NCBI RefSeq assembly: GCF_964204645.1
Contig: NC_134030.1
Coordinates: 19,535,110-19,599,109 of the forward strand
DNA from: Tubulanus polymorphus
Taxonomy: Eukaryota > Nemertea > Palaeonemertea > Tubulaniformes > Tubulanidae
Length of the DNA stretch: 64,000 nucleotides
Direction of reading: 5' to 3'
Shown here: positions 38,166 through 51,832 of the stretch, piece after piece
Layout: each line of letters starts with the position of its first letter
How positions within the stretch are numbered: position 1 is the stretch's first letter
The notes under the pieces: model-generated
Databases searched by the model: none
What the model was told of the DNA's origin: nothing
What the model saw: the letters and a program-made list of their open reading frames with translations, nothing else
Made by a program: the position numbers and the translations under genes

Positions 38166-39005
38166 ACAGGGACGACGTGAAATCCATTAACATTCTTTCC
38201 TTGATCAATTCTTCGCTAAATCGCTACTGTACATTCATAAAGATCCGCTAGATGATTTGTTTGGAAATTTTCAGGTTTGAAAGCCTAAAAAACCCACTTC
38301 AGGTAAACCAATTCTCACTGCGGATAACCTATCTTTCGCCATTAGGTGTGTACCGGTACCCCAACAGGGATCTGAATTAATTTCATCTGTGTTAATATAA
38401 CCCAAGTCAGATTTGAACGTTGAAAATACATCGTCTCTTAGCAAAACTCACCACCGCTCGTCCATCGACCCGCATGACGCGTCGGTGCTCGACACGGAAC
38501 TAGAGACCTGATTAAGGAGAGGCATTGGGAAAGCCATACAGACGAGGTCCTTATCCTAATTGGGAGTCGACGCCAGCTCCCCCTTGCAGAACAATTAAAC
38601 GATAACTATACACATGCATGGGTTTGGATTGAAAGCGGTGTTGAGTTATTTTGGTTCAAAATTCGTGGATTTTCAACGGTCAAATCATATATTATTTTCA
38701 CTGCAATACTGTCTCTCTCATATTCGCATTTTGTTCCGTATGAAAAATAAAAGTATTCTGTTTAACGGCATTACGGTCGTCTTAGTTTCATCGATGCTCC
38801 GCAGTTCCGTTTATGCCTCGTTCGCACGAATTGGAATCTTCTTTATCTCGTTTTTCCAACAAAACATCAGTAATTCAGTACGAGAACACCAGGCGGCACT
38901 GAAGCCAGCGTAGTATTCCATTTACGTGAAATATAGTGAGTTTCGTTTAACAACATACACCTTTTCTGCTTTAAAATGATAATCGATGTACAATCGTGTT
39001 TCTAA

Positions 39006-39260
39006 AGCCGGGCGTAGGTCGGCCTGGCGACGGCTTGCGACTCACTGCGACCGCCAGCGACGATCGCGTCGCAACGACCAACCGACCTACGCTACCTTGC
39101 GATTACCAGCGACGGGTTGCGACTGCCAGCGACGCCTGTCGCAATGAGTCGCACATGTTCTACTTTCTGCGACGCGACGCGACCGTCGCAACCGACCTAC
39201 GCACTCTCGCGACTGTGGTCGCTCGCTGACAATCGCGTCGCAACCGACTTACGCCCCCAC
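39006..39260. mobile_element. GC-rich foldback element with GGGCGTAGGTCGG ends
   Basis: The left end GGGCGTAGGTCGGCCTGGCG and the right end CGCAACCGACTTACGCCC are inverted. The interior is dense in GCGACxx words, several in inverted pairs, and much more GC-rich than its surroundings. No real ORF. From 39261 to 40153 I see nothing recognisable. Confidence 0.65.
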
Positions 39261-40153
39261 TTGTGACGCAACGCGACGGTCGACATCACGCTGGATTGAT
39301 TTACGGTTTGTCAAAAAGAGTTTGGGTTGTGACTGACTGAATATGAGTTTGACTAGATGTAGAATTTTGCACACAGGAATAAAAAGTCATACGTAGAAGT
39401 ATTTGTTCCTGAAACGTCTGTATTTAGAAATCTTTTCATTTAACTTTGATTGAAAATATCGACTACTTTTAGATATATGCCACATCGAACAACGCTCGAA
39501 GACTGTCTAACAAACAAAATTTAATAATGTTAGGTTTTTGTTTATATGTTGGCGGTTGGTCAAGATTTTGGATGCTTTTTAAGTATTTGGTTAAAAGGGC
39601 CATCAACGAATACAGAGTTTATAGAGTTACATGGCCCCCATCAACTGGAAAACTAAATGAAGTAAATAGGCATTCATCATTTTCCACTAAAGTCTATTTG
39701 AAAAAGTAATATGTGATGACGAAATTTTATCGAATATGAAATTGAAGATTTAGATATTTTCTGAAATCTGAAAGCGGTAAAAACTCTCGATTGTTTGAAT
39801 TTTTCATTCATGGTGCAGAATTTATGTTGATAGAAATTGCATTTAACTCAAAAATTCAACTGTTACTCATTTCTTTTCGCAACAATCCGTGATAGAAGAT
39901 ATTTAAATTGATGCTTTTATGATATGGATATATAGCACTCCTAGTGTGTATTTAAAGTACTACGTGGTAATGAGTACTCAGAATAAATCAGATATCCATA
40001 AATATATGAGTTAAAATAATTGTTTAAGTGATGTGAAGCGAATTCAAGAGCGAAATCGCGGAAAGGAGTCTGGTGAAAACATATGTATTTCGACTGAAGA
40101 ATATTTAAGCTATTTCGATAAGTGCCTAAAGGTAATATCGACTGACAAATGTT

Positions 40154-43100
40154 TTAGCGAGTTTTCGAAGTCCGTTTATTTCTAGCCCGAATCGATTTAA
40201 CATCAATAGTGAGGATGGTGTAAAGAAGTGGATTCAGTGACGAGTTGATCGGTAGGAAAAGTACCGCCAACCAAGCCGCCACTTGGTTCGGTATTTCTAC
40301 TCGCAATACAGCGCAAAACTGAACGATAATTATCGGTAACCAGCAAAATGAATTACACAGATTTATCACTAAACTCCTACGTGCCAGAATCAATTCGGTA
40401 GGATCAGCTCTACCCGAGCCGGACCTGCTTCCAGATACGAGTCTATACATCTGTGCATACGTCATCATTATTGTAGCAAGTACGACCGAGTTAAACACGG
40501 CAAAAATAGCGAATGAGTATTGCCAGGCGTGGACATCGATGGTCAGTAAATTCATAGGTAGACAAACACCAGTTGTGCCGTAAAAGTTATATCCGAAGTA
40601 AGAAGATGACGATAGCGGTAGCATTGAAACGATGCTTAAAATGACCCAACAAATGCAGCAAATGCCGGATACAGATTTCGAAGATATGATTGGGCTTCCT
40701 GAAAATGGATCGACGATATTTGAGTACCTTTGAAGGGTAAGAATGAGGAGAAAAGTCAAAGATCCCTCGCACGAAATCGTCAATGTAATCCCGGCGAGTC
40801 GACACGATAAACTATCTGTCCAACTTTCCGAATTCAGGAAATATGAACCTTTATAGACGTAATCGGCTCCTGCGATCAGAAACAGATAAATCGACATCAG
40901 GAAATCACAGGTGGCAATATTAATGATGAGGATATCAGAGGATGTATTACGTGATTCGGAGGAAGCATTTCGAAACTTTTGTATGCGAAGTAAAATGACA
41001 ATGATGTTCGCAAAAAAGCTGAATGAAGCGATCACCCAAATGATTGCTCTAAGAACAGTGTTACCCATCAGGTCGGAACAAGATGAAAATTGGTCGGCTT
41101 CTGGGAGACACTGGTCAACATTCGGAACCATGCAACAAAATTTGTACGCGTCAGAAGTCAAAGTACTTAATGCTAAAAGACTGTCGAAAATGTTTTTATC
41201 TACGGTTATGACTTTTGAATTTTTGGTTAGATCAAGATTTCTAAGTTTTGATAACCCTTCAAACGCATTTGGTGAAATATATCTAATTCTGTTACTGCTG
41301 ATATTCAACGACTCTAAAGCGGATAAACCACTGAACACGTTTTCACCGAGTAACGACAAGGAAAGTCCGTGAAGATCGAGATCTCTAACTGACTTTAAGC
41401 CATCAAAACTGCCTTCTCCTAAATATCTCACTGGATTTCCAAAAATGAAAAGCTTTTTCAAACTATACAAACCGGCGAATGTATTAGCGGACAATGATAT
41501 TATGCGGTTATATGTAAGATCTAATGTATGTAGATTATGCAGGTTTGAGAACGAGTTTGGAACAATATAAGACAAATTGTTACGTGAAATATTAAGGAAA
41601 TGTAGATAGAGGTAAGAAAAAAACGTAGATTCATTGAATACAACTCGGTTTCGTGATAAAATCAGAACTCGAGTTGATGCTGAGAAAATGTCAGTAATTT
41701 CTGCCAGATCTGCATGATCGCAATCGACTAAATAGCCTTGGCATTTACAATATTTTGGACACTTGACATTACAGTATGACTCGTCATCAGTGGTATGTTT
41801 ACAATTGACAACACCGTCACAAACTTCATATTGAGGTATACATCGGTTTTCCTGGCCACATTTGAACATGCCGGGACACGACAAAGTCTCGCAGTTTCGC
41901 TCGTCTTCTGAATTAGGGCAATCGGATCGACCATCGCACACCTGTCCCATCGGTATACAGTAAGATGCTGGACATTTAACAGTACCAGCTGGACATTTGA
42001 AATCAGTACAACCTTGTATATGCTCGAGCCTTCTACATACCGGGTAACCAATCGGCATCCTTTCTAAAATGCATCTGTGACGTCTAGAATAACAATGAGG
42101 AGATTCAAAAGAACATCTTTGTTCATCAGATTTCGTACATAAGTTTGTGAAATTAGTCGTGCAGTAGTTCTCCGTAGTGCACTGAATATTCGGGTTAACA
42201 GTTATATTTGTGACTATTTCATCTTCTTCGAGGTCCCCACCACAATCAACAACACCATCGCGATACAACAGAGAACTGATACATTCACCATTTACACACA
42301 GAAACCCGTTACATTCATCTGAAGAGCAGCCGATCTCATCAGATTTATCTTTACAATCAACCAGTCCATCACATCGTTTATATCTACCTACACATTGTCT
42401 ATTGTTGCACTTAAACTGTTCAGAGGAACATGAAGTATGATAGCACGAGTTCTCATCTGATCCGTCAGCGCAATCTCGTACAAAATCGCACAAATCACTA
42501 ACAGATATAACTTCTCCATCGGTACAGTGGAACTGACTCTGTAAGATTGATTTCGAACAATCGCGTTCATCATCACCGTGTTGACAGTCGTTTCTGGTAT
42601 CACATACGCGATGGCTACTGATACATCTTTGATCGTTACATTCAAATTGCCACGATTTACAACCACTTATAGAAGCCAACTCTTCACCAGTTACATTATA
42701 GGAACATAGCACGGAATGCGCTACATCTGTGATATTTTCGAAGGCAGTCACTGACCATTTCACCGTTTTTATATATGTCATCTCATCTCTGGTCAAAACT
42801 GGATTCAGAGCAAGAAATTCACTATCCGTAGCCTTCACCAGTATAGCACCATATTGATGTTCATAATGAAATATTTGAATCAAATGTTGAATTTTACTAT
42901 CATTGGATACTATACCTATTTCTCCACCAATTGTATGACACATTCTCTCAGCTTCCCGAACTGCCAATCTTTGAGTATCCCAGGCTGTAAGTATCTGATA
43001 GCAATTTCTTTCTAAACCAATCCATCCTTTAAAACATGTTGAGTTTACTGCTTTAAATATCTGAGAACGATAAGTTCCGTTTTTGTTTGAAATACTCGAC

Positions 43101-46100
43101 AATTCGTGATTGTTGATAGTTATGTAGTTATTTGCGTCTTTCTCACAAACGAAAGTTGTTCGAGTCTCCTCTATTTGACACGGGAATCGAACCCAGTTCG
43201 CTGATCCTCGTGGATTATTCAGTATCATCGCCGTACACGGCATATTGACGTCATTTATCGGTTGTTTTCGTAGAGGAGATATCAATCCTTGAATAACTTC
43301 TGGTATCGTTTCGTTTATCACAGCAGGTCTAAACCATTCTGTGTAGCTCAATGGTTTCCCATCAGTCCACGTGTAATAACCATCATTCTGTTGAAGAATA
43401 GAAATCAGTTTCATTCATCGAAATGGTTTTAACAGTGTTCACGACGATTAAATTATAGATATCTAACTTGTGTCTGATTTCAGTTTATTCCACTTAGATT
43501 TTGACACAATTTACGTTCAAGATACTATAGAAATCTTCTTCAATAGTTATGAGAGTTTTTTAGGTATAAGTAGAGAATGCACGAGTGTCTGAATCTGTAT
43601 AAAATTTCAAAAACCATTTTCAACAAAGAGAAGTAAACATTTTTATAGTAGACTTTGAAATTACCTGCCATTTCAATCCAATCATCACAATCAGCGCCGC
43701 CTGTGAATACGCCTCCAGGAGAAGTTTAGTAGCGAACAGTTTTTTTACAGCGATAATTTCATCTTGTGAGTTGATACTGAGAAGATGTCCACCGTATTTC
43801 TGTTGACAATACATTTCAGCGTTCTCCCAGTTCAGACGTTTGTGCCTTATGTATCTAATACACGAAACACCTGAATCTAGAAAATCTGATCGGCAGGAAC
43901 TTATTTCAGGTGTTTGTAAAGGCGATTGTTCTAAAGTGTATTGAATTTGAAATGTTGGGATATAGTTTGTTGCTTCGAAGTAAACGTCGTGCCCGAGTAG
44001 ACTGTACAATACAAGTCCAGGTACAGCGTTATTTTCACATATTTTAGTCTCGAGACGATGCAGCCCAAAGCCGATTCCATGATTACCAGGTTTCAAGATA
44101 ATCTGTACTAGTAATAGAAGATCTCTGATTGTAAAAATATCAGAAGGGCTACACGAGGCTTGTCCAATATATTTAAACAGGAATCTGATGTAATATGAAT
44201 GTGTATTTGTGGGGTTACGAAATGAATAGAATCGCGATTTACTGCTTTTTGTAAAAAAAGACGGATAGTTCGGTGATTGTACGACTCCACATTCCTCTAA
44301 TACCCACGGGATGACGATGAATGAATTTGAACTGATCATCGGGGAATCTCGATCTGCCTTCAATCCCAAACATTTACGTCGTAGTACTATCATTATTGCA
44401 CTACTCCAGAACACAAAACCACTTCCTTTGAATATCAGTTGATTCGATACGAGACTGTTGTTCAATAATCGATTCGTAAGAGTAACATAATAACATGTAG
44501 TAAAACCACGGACACATACGTCAATTTGATATTCATATTCTGATAAAATATAAATGTTTTCTAAAGGAAGGCGCCGGTTTTCGGGTGTAATCACGAGACA
44601 GTGTGACGTCATATTGATCTGATTTTCTCCTTTCCGCACAACATACCCGTCACAATCAGTAGGAATGAATCCGAGATGCCCAGAGTAAGGTACATCATTA
44701 TAAGCGTATCCTACTACAGTAACCGGTCCTCCTGATGTAATCAGACTGACGACGTGACGACCGTACCACCGACCTCCAGGACAATACGGACCATAGCGTC
44801 TAGCTGTAAAATTACCACCATCATATATATAAAATCCAGCTCTCTCGCACGTCTCTGATAAAATTGTCAGTTTCAATCTATCCTCATAGATATCAACGTT
44901 CTGTTTAGATTCTAAGGTATTTATACGATACATAAATTTTTCCGTCTTCGACATCGGGAACAGATCCCTGGCAGGCAATCCGTAAATGGAGCGATACATC
45001 TACAAAAATCAATAAATCACCATTAATAGAATTACATATCTATGTTATTCTGGATTAATCCATTTTAGAGGTATATTATGTTTTACAATTATCAAAGAAT
45101 ATAACCGACATATACTACAAAGAATTCAGTTTTTCATTATGCATGAAATATCCAACGGCAAACAATTGTCGAAAGTAGATCTTAAAAAATCTGTCTGGGC
45201 CACGCAAAAACTATAGCTCGTTCTTCATCAGTTTTATTTTCCGCGCGCGTGCGTCCAAAATAGTTCGTCAATAATGGGTAGAAATAAAAATGCGCATCCC
45301 GCATGACGAAATCTGATTTCGTTTCTCAGATGAAAATAAAACGCCCGCACGCATCCAGATAAATAATTTCATCACACTTTATACGTGTTCGTCTTGAGGT
45401 CACTACTCAATTGTTACTATGGCAGGTGAGCATTTCGGTAAAGAAGTGCTTTGCAAGCTAATTCAAGGTCGTTGACGCCTACATTTTCCCGTTTTCAAAG
45501 TAGAAAATAGTCGTCCTCGTCACTTTTGCCATTCGGAATGAGGCTTTATATTCCGCTCTTTGTTTCTAAGGGAGGTGCAAATAAAAAGTCGACGGAATTT
45601 TTGATTATGTTTTCAGTCAAATTAAAATCAATATAAATTCTTATTTTTTAATACAATACAAACTTTCTCTCCGATTTTTGGTTTTTATTTCCGCGGTTCT
45701 AGAATTTCATGAGGTTCACGAATTTACATTTAACAATTTAGTTATACAGCATTATCCGAGTAATAAGTTTTACTCACCCTGTGTTTGTGGACTTGTACGT
45801 CTCCTATAGAGATAGATTTTACTTCAAATTCAATTTTCACATTCGATTGTAAAACACCTGATCTTATTAGAACGCACAGTATGACGAGAAAGTCGTCAGA
45901 TTTAACACTCAATGATTCCAGGTAGTTGTAACCGAGTAAAATATCAGTTCCTACAACGCGTAACCCTTCTAGTTTATATACACCAATGACATCACCGGAT
46001 GTGCTGAGATCACGTGTCCAGTTGAAGACGACGTACTGTAACACCTGCACTGTGATAGACCAGCAGTGTAAGTGTTTTGATCGGGTTATTACGTGTAAAC

Positions 46101-46983
46101 TGTTGTCATCGGGAATGAACACTCCAGACTCGTTATTAGAGATTTGAATTAATGGATTAGAGACGTTCCAATCAGATATTCTATAGATCTGAACTGATAG
46201 TTGTGATATAAGTACGTTTCGCCCAAGTAGCAAACTGATCATAGCTTTGTTTGTCTTAGTATAAAAGGATGAAGGTGGATGTCCGGTTTTTTCTGGTATT
46301 ACAGCAATAAGTTCACTGCTATTCCATCCGTCATGAATTTGAACAGTTGCCGCTGGATCGGTGCCGGGATATATTTCGAATTTTATCTGCGAAAACGTGA
46401 AATTCATAGCAAAACCATCCGGGATCCCGATCCATTCCAAATACAATTTACATTGCCATATCAACATAGCAAACTTGTATCCTATCGATGTTGGTAATTT
46501 GTTAATTTTTAAATTGTATTTTGTGCAGTTGTGAATTAATTTCAAATTGTTTCGTTCTAAACGATATGTGATATAAACCCAACTTCCCCGCGCACCACCG
46601 AGGTCACTTCTAAACATCAACGACATCGAATCGTTGCGGCGGATTTCGTGTTTTCCTTCACCGCAGAATCTGTTATCGGACTCACCGACGAGAAGGTAGT
46701 CAGCACTACAGAATATCGACGGCTCGATGTCGTAGTATAGTTTGATGTTGAAAGTTCCCGGTAAAGAGCTGTTGACGAACCAACGACATTCAACACCGCG
46801 CGTTAACAACGGGTAATTCGGTGAAACGATGTAACCGGACGTAGAATCGACGGGGTACCAAGTGTTGTTACAAGACGAACTGACCGTCACAGAGTCAGAC
46901 AGATCAGCGTGTGCGATGTTAACTCGCCAGACGATCAGCGACGCTATAAACAGCGCTCTCAGTCGATCCATACCGAACAACAT
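40154..46983 (-). CDS. Giant CUB/C-type-lectin/LDLa/LRR seven-transmembrane receptor (GRL101-like)
   Basis: Three minus-strand exons join in phase 0: 45778-46983 (402 codons), 43665-44999 (445) and 40154-43387 (1077 plus stop), about 1924 residues. Order of parts (approximate residues): signal peptide 1-27 (another ATG at 46971 could serve), CUB 38-150 (SGYIVSPNYP), further CUB-like segments to about 760 (CGVVQSPNYPSFF), C-type lectin domain 1 at 767-935, split by intron 2 (GLKWQ/NDGYYTWTDG), C-type lectin domain 2 at 965-1095, six LDLa modules at 1095-1393 (e.g. CDGLVDCKDKSDEIGC; the fourth degenerate), LRRs at 1395-1590 (KCPKYCKC cap), and a rhodopsin-family 7TM at 1613-1905 with LQRY in place of DRY and NPLLY. 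The 7TM with LDLa and LRR matches snail GRL101 and relaxin-receptor relatives; CUB and lectin domains in front are unusual. A surface receptor with G-protein output; its ligand is unknown. Confidence 0.85.
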
Positions 46984-47671
46984 CTACACGACAAAATTAA
47001 CCGAATCTTTCTAATTAAAGTTCAGATTTATTCCCGTCGAATGACGACCGAACACAAAATGCAATTCGTCCAATCAGAAAATTCGCTGAGAATTTTTCTG
47101 AAATAGATATTCTTCGTTGCTGATGCAATGATTTTGACACAGATTCCAATTTCGCGTGCTGAGTATTTTTCACAGACGGATCGGTTTATCAATTAATAAC
47201 ACATATATATTTCTAGATTTCATGTTGCCTACTGGAAGGGAAGGATCTTCAATCAATTCATATGATTTAGAATATTTAGATTCGCGCACGAATTCAGCCT
47301 GAGAAGTATAAGAACTAATGCCGATGACGTGGTTGATCTAATTTGAATATCGATTTTCTCTAAGCAGTTCAGAAGATTTTCCAAACCATAGTTAAACTTA
47401 CGTTAGAATTATCACAAAACGTCTCACTCTTTAAAGCCCTCGAAAAGTGTATCAATGACTTCATTTTTAAAGCTCACTCTGTAGATATCGAATTCGAATC
47501 CGCTCATCCATATATCAGATATAGACTATTCCAAACTCTGCATGCGATCTCTGTCTAATCAAGACGGCTAAGATCTTAGATGATGTTTGGAGAAAAACCA
47601 TCAGGAAGGTTTACAAGTTCTATTTCATGCAATGAAATTTAAATGTTGCGATATAACCTGTCTTTTATTCA

Positions 47672-47812
47672 GGCCGTGCCGAGGGGAGGGGTTTGGGAGT
47701 AACGAACGAACCCAGGCACTTCATACTTGAGATGTGTCTTTTTCAATCAAAACGCGCCTTTTTTCTTGAAATAGAACTGCCCCTCAAAAAGCACGGCAAC
47801 GGGCCTCCCATT
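47672..47812. mobile_element. Short foldback, GGCCGTGCCGAGGGG type
   Basis: GGCCGTGCCGAGGGGAGGGG at the left and CCCCTCAAAAAGCACGGC...ACGGGCCT at the right are inverted. Related to 12243-12620. Confidence 0.5.
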
Positions 47813-47979
47813 CTAGTTAACATTTGATGGTGATATATCCTTATCTTGATCCTATCTCATTTTGCACGGGGAGGATTTGAAATAGCATTGTTTGGCTTGG
47901 GATGAATCCTTGACACATTTCTGTACATTAATGACTGCAATTTTATTATATTTGTGTGTATTTGTATTCGGGATTCTCC

Positions 47980-48022
47980 TGTGTACTTATGTGTCTAAAT
48001 AAACTTCACTTCACTTCACTAT
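47980..48022 (+). mobile_element. 3' tail of a LINE or SINE, (CACTT)n
   Basis: AATAAACTTCACTTCACTTC is a typical tandem-pentamer retroposon tail after a polyadenylation-like word. The body upstream (about 47840-47980) is not recognisable. Confidence 0.5.
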
Positions 48023-48384
48023 AGCATTGCCCCTTCTAAAATTTTTTTTTTTATTTCGTAATTTGTTACCTTCCGGATACCAGTGTTCAGTAAACTCACT
48101 GTCTTCGATGACAATTTTATGCAATCACCAGAAAATATGTTTCTCACTTCTTTTAACGAAACACTTTGAGGTTTGAAATATTCATCGATGTTGATATTTG
48201 AAATATAGATTGAGTGATTATCGATTGCTAGATTTGTTGGAATCCATTTTATATATCTGTTCTGTTAAGAATATTCGTTGAAATTATATCATTTTCTCTT
48301 CTTGAAGTTTTATTTTCTGAACTCATCTATTAAGCAAACCATTCATGAAATAAAAAATTTATTCATGGAAATTAGCAAAGGCAG

Positions 48385-48612
48385 GGCCGTTTTTAGCGGG
48401 AGGGCAGAGGGAAGGTGTCCAAACATTTTTGAAAATCAGAAACTTCGCTGAGATTTTTTTATAGATTGTACTCTGATCGGAAAAACATCAAAACACTGAA
48501 TATGAAAGTATGAAAATGGCAAATCATCATTTGACAATACGACGCTTTGCAGTCGCAATTTCTTTCATTGAGCAACTTTTCTTTCGCATCCCTCTGGCTA
48601 CGGGTCTGAAGA
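48385..48612. mobile_element. Foldback, GGGCCGTTTTTAGCGGG type
   Basis: The left AGGGCCGTTTTTAGCGGGAG and the right CCCTCTGGCTACGGGTCTG are imperfect inverted ends, with no ORF between. Third member of the 12243-12620 family. Confidence 0.45.
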
Positions 48613-49126
48613 CTCGTAAAATTCCGGTGTGACCTACACGTGATTTACATACCTAGATTTAAGTTGACTGCATTAATTATCAGTCATTTATTTTATCGAT
48701 GATGTTTTTTTTTCTATCGAATTTCCGACTAACAATTGTATTCGGCTGTATTTCAGTACCCCTAAATCTCCTCGCTTTAAAATATTTTGTTTGTGGCTGA
48801 TTTTTATGTTGTATGTTAACCCTAGCTCGTACTTGTATTAACTATTGTGCCTTAATATTCCCTAGTAAACTCTGCTTGGAATTTGCTAAGTTCATAACTG
48901 CTTTTATATTGTATATCAACCTTCGTTTATACCATCATGAAAATGAAAATACCATGTAAATTACTTGATAATCAAAAAATTTATCATTAGTCTATTCTTA
49001 AAATCCAATTGATAATCAGTAGTAACGCAGTAATCTAATTTCGAATGTGTATATAATATAGATAGAAAATAAACTGTAGCATTTTATTATCATCATGTGT
49101 TCATTTTAAACTGTTGAGATAAATCA

Positions 49127-49206
49127 TTGGTGGCATTTTTTCCTACTGTTATTTTTTGTTATTTTCACTGGTGGCATTTTAACCTGTGGCATTTTTCCTA
49201 CAACCG
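49127..49206. repeat. Array of TGGCATTTTWWCCT words
   Basis: GGTGGCATTTTTTCCTACTG, GGTGGCATTTTAACCTG and GTGGCATTTTTCCTACAACC in tandem. Same style as the arrays at 16437-16513 and 60040-60125. From 47000 to 49127, apart from the foldbacks above, I see no gene. Confidence 0.5.
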
Positions 49207-49384
49207 AACTTCATAATACTCCTAATAGTTTTTAATCAGTATACCCGCACCACCAACCTTTGCCTTAATCTCTGATTCTAACTCGATACTAGGTTCATTT
49301 AGAATGATAAGTTGATGGATCGAAAATGAGAGTACATAACTTCAAATTGTAGCATAAAATAGAATAGTCATTAGAATTGAATAA

Positions 49385-50338
49385 TCATTTCACCTTTTTA
49401 CTACAGCGTATTCTAATACAAAAATATTCACGAATTTCTCGTCCCAGTAAAAGATATATGTAGAAATTTACTACAAAGTTACAAATAAGGAATTGATTGA
49501 AAATACCGAGTATAACTTCTTTCCGTTCCGTCGGGATTGGTAGAAATACGATAATAGTTGTCGGGAGTGTAAAAGTTGCAAATGCTAGTGAAACTGTAAC
49601 CAGCATTATTGTCGTACGTTTTGATTTCGTAGTTTTCTGATCGGACGAAACAATTTTCGAACCTCTGAATAACTGAACTATTATAAAAGAGTTCGATAGA
49701 AGAATCAAAGTTAAAGGTAGAATGTTAACGTGGATGACGATTGCAGTGAAATATTTTACTTGGTCCAATAGTTCGTAGTAACATCCGGACAACTGGTCGG
49801 AAAAATATATCGATAGAGTAGGTAGAAGATTCAACATCAGTACATTCACTGCAGTAATTATCAGTATAACAAATCTAGCGAATCTCGGTGTACATATCAA
49901 ACGAGATGTGAACGGGAAGAGCACAACCGCCGCGCGTTCTAGTGATATCGCTACTATCAACCACGAACTATTGCAGTTTACAAGTACCATTATAAATTCA
50001 TAGATTTTACAACCGATTAGTGAATTAATCATTAATAAAGGTATTTCTTTGACGTTAAAGAGAACAAACTGTAAAACAGGCATCAGTGTATACCCAACGC
50101 AGAACATAAAATCGCAGACTGATAAAACGATAAGATAATTGGCGTATGATAATTTGCGGAATCTGCTGCTCGTCATAATCAGGAAAGTAGCTGAATTTCC
50201 AAAGGCTCCAAACAGGAACAATATAGTCAGACCAGTCAATAACAAAATGAGGTGCGTGCCAGACGCGTTTGCCACGGACATGAGAACGATATAGCCAACG
50301 TAAGTTCGACCAATTTGTTTCTGAGTCAAATTCATCAT
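49385..50338 (-). CDS. Peptide-type rhodopsin-family GPCR, single exon
   Basis: A 317-residue intronless frame with seven hydrophobic segments. Visible motifs: GNSATFLIM in TM1 (conserved N), NYLIVLSVCDFMFC in TM2 (conserved D), a TM3 cysteine (GCKIYEF) and an ECL2 cysteine (GCYYELL) able to bridge, LERAAVVLFPF at the TM3 end (LER for DRY), a basic third loop (KTTKSKRTT), and NFVVNFYIYLLL in TM7 in place of NPxxY. The NFxxY form and ERxxxVxxPF are characteristic of FMRFamide-receptor-like and related peptide GPCRs of lophotrochozoans and insects. The extracellular N-terminus is short. A tandem paralogue is at 51833-52789. The start ATG at 50336-50338 has a second M right behind it. The ligand is not predictable from this. 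Confidence 0.85.
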   Translation of the reverse strand: MMNLTQKQIGRTYVGYIVLMSVANASGTHLILLLTGLTILFLFGAFGNSATFLIMTSSRFRKLSYANYLIVLSVCDFMFCVGYTLMPVLQFVLFNVKEIPLLMINSLIGCKIYEFIMVLVNCNSSWLIVAISLERAAVVLFPFTSRLICTPRFARFVILIITAVNVLMLNLLPTLSIYFSDQLSGCYYELLDQVKYFTAIVIHVNILPLTLILLSNSFIIVQLFRGSKIVSSDQKTTKSKRTTIMLVTVSLAFATFTLPTTIIVFLPIPTERKEVILGIFNQFLICNFVVNFYIYLLLGREIREYFCIRIRCSKKVK

Positions 50339-50344
50339 TTATGA

Positions 50345-50500
50345 ATGAAGGTCAACGATACTTGCTGACTGTCCGAGGGTGTACTGACTATCCAAGAGTT
50401 ATATGACTGTCTGTAAGTGTCCATACTGTCGGATAGTGTTCCGACTGTCAGAAAGTACCAAGGTCTGAGAGTGTACAGACTGTCTAATAGTGTATTCGAC
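50345..50500. repeat. Degenerate minisatellite (GACTGTCTGAGAGTGTAC-like)
   Basis: Seven or so diverged units directly upstream of the GPCR start. It corresponds in position and sequence to the long array upstream of the paralogue (52800-53420). Confidence 0.7.
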
Positions 50501-51832
50501 TAGAATAAATGTGTTTGTTCGGTAAAAATAAATAATCTTTAATTCATATATTTCGAGAATGAATTTTCCTTCGTGCACAGGGAGAATTGAATCGAACCAA
50601 ATTTGTTCATCCAGAAAATAAACGAAATTAGTCATTCAATTCTGGAAATTGGCAAATCAATTCTCCTGGTAAAACTGCAGAATACAGCTTACAACATCAT
50701 CGCTTAGAGCTAATTCGAAGCTTGTATACGCTCCACTTACATTGCATCCCGGATAGATAGCTTTATTTTCATTAGTTTAGTTTTCGGCAAGCTAGTTATT
50801 CGTGTCCTTAGACTTGATCTCTACATTGTCTCACGAATTTGTTAGCTGTATTTTGAACACTTATAGTAACCCTAACACCTCTAGTCCGGCAATGTGATTC
50901 TACTAGAATTTGCCAGGTGTCGCCTGTGGTTAATCATAGATAAGAAAACTCATTTCGACGAACTGTAACTGATTCCGTGTGTCTGGGGCTGAACGGGGAG
51001 CTGCCATTTACTTTGGCAATCGAGGATTCCACTTTTGGCATGCAGAGATTGATCAGGTTCGCTAGTAGTAACTCGATCTTCCGCGTTCAATTTCTTATAC
51101 ATTTCAGTTAAACTTGAATGGACATTTTTCTTACATGAATCAGTATTTAAGAACTGTACCAATCACTTAGTAGAATTTAATGAATTTCAAGTATATTTGG
51201 CAGGCTCTGCGACAATGTGTGGACACGAGAGCCTAAATATTCGGTTCAAAGTTCATCTTTTAAAGTTCATGAAAGAGGAAATTATCATGACAACCTTAAG
51301 ACCGAGTTATCGTCGGGCCATTTTGAAGGATAACCAGTTGTAGTTCCCATTCACCTGGGTCGGATCAAGGATTTTTTGAAGTCTGTGGCCCTCTAAATAA
51401 AGAAGAGAAGACTTCCTGAATACAAGTTTTTGAATTAGTTTTTTTAGTACGAATGCAGTGACGCAAAACAGGCAACCAGTCAATAGGATGTTCACGTCGT
51501 TTTTCATGTCGGCACCGGGTGGCTATTATTTGAATTTCATCGACCAAATTTTGAACTGGGTTTCGATTAATAAACGATGCTTTACTTCTTTACTAAGTTT
51601 AAAGAAATCGGTCGACAATTATGACCTCTAAGCTGTAAAAAACGTCACTAGCGGTGGTGGCGTATTCAGACGCGGGTATATCTATATTCCACCTCTCGTC
51701 ATAAGTTGAGTTGTGGGGTACAAATCATTGGGGTTGCGAATTATTGATATGATGATTTATGTAGGTTAAGGAACTGTCAATCTTCATCAACCATTTTCTT
51801 AAGTTTATGACGGGTAAACGTGAAGTCAATGG

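Noticed and set aside
42210-42440. Plus-strand frame and other frames opposite the large receptor
   Set aside because: They are shadows of the LDLa-coding exon on the other strand.
43388-43414. ATG at 43412-43414 as the start of a separate LDLa/LRR receptor
   Set aside because: It lies in the intron before the CAG acceptor at 43388-43390, and using it would begin the protein in the middle of a C-type lectin domain.
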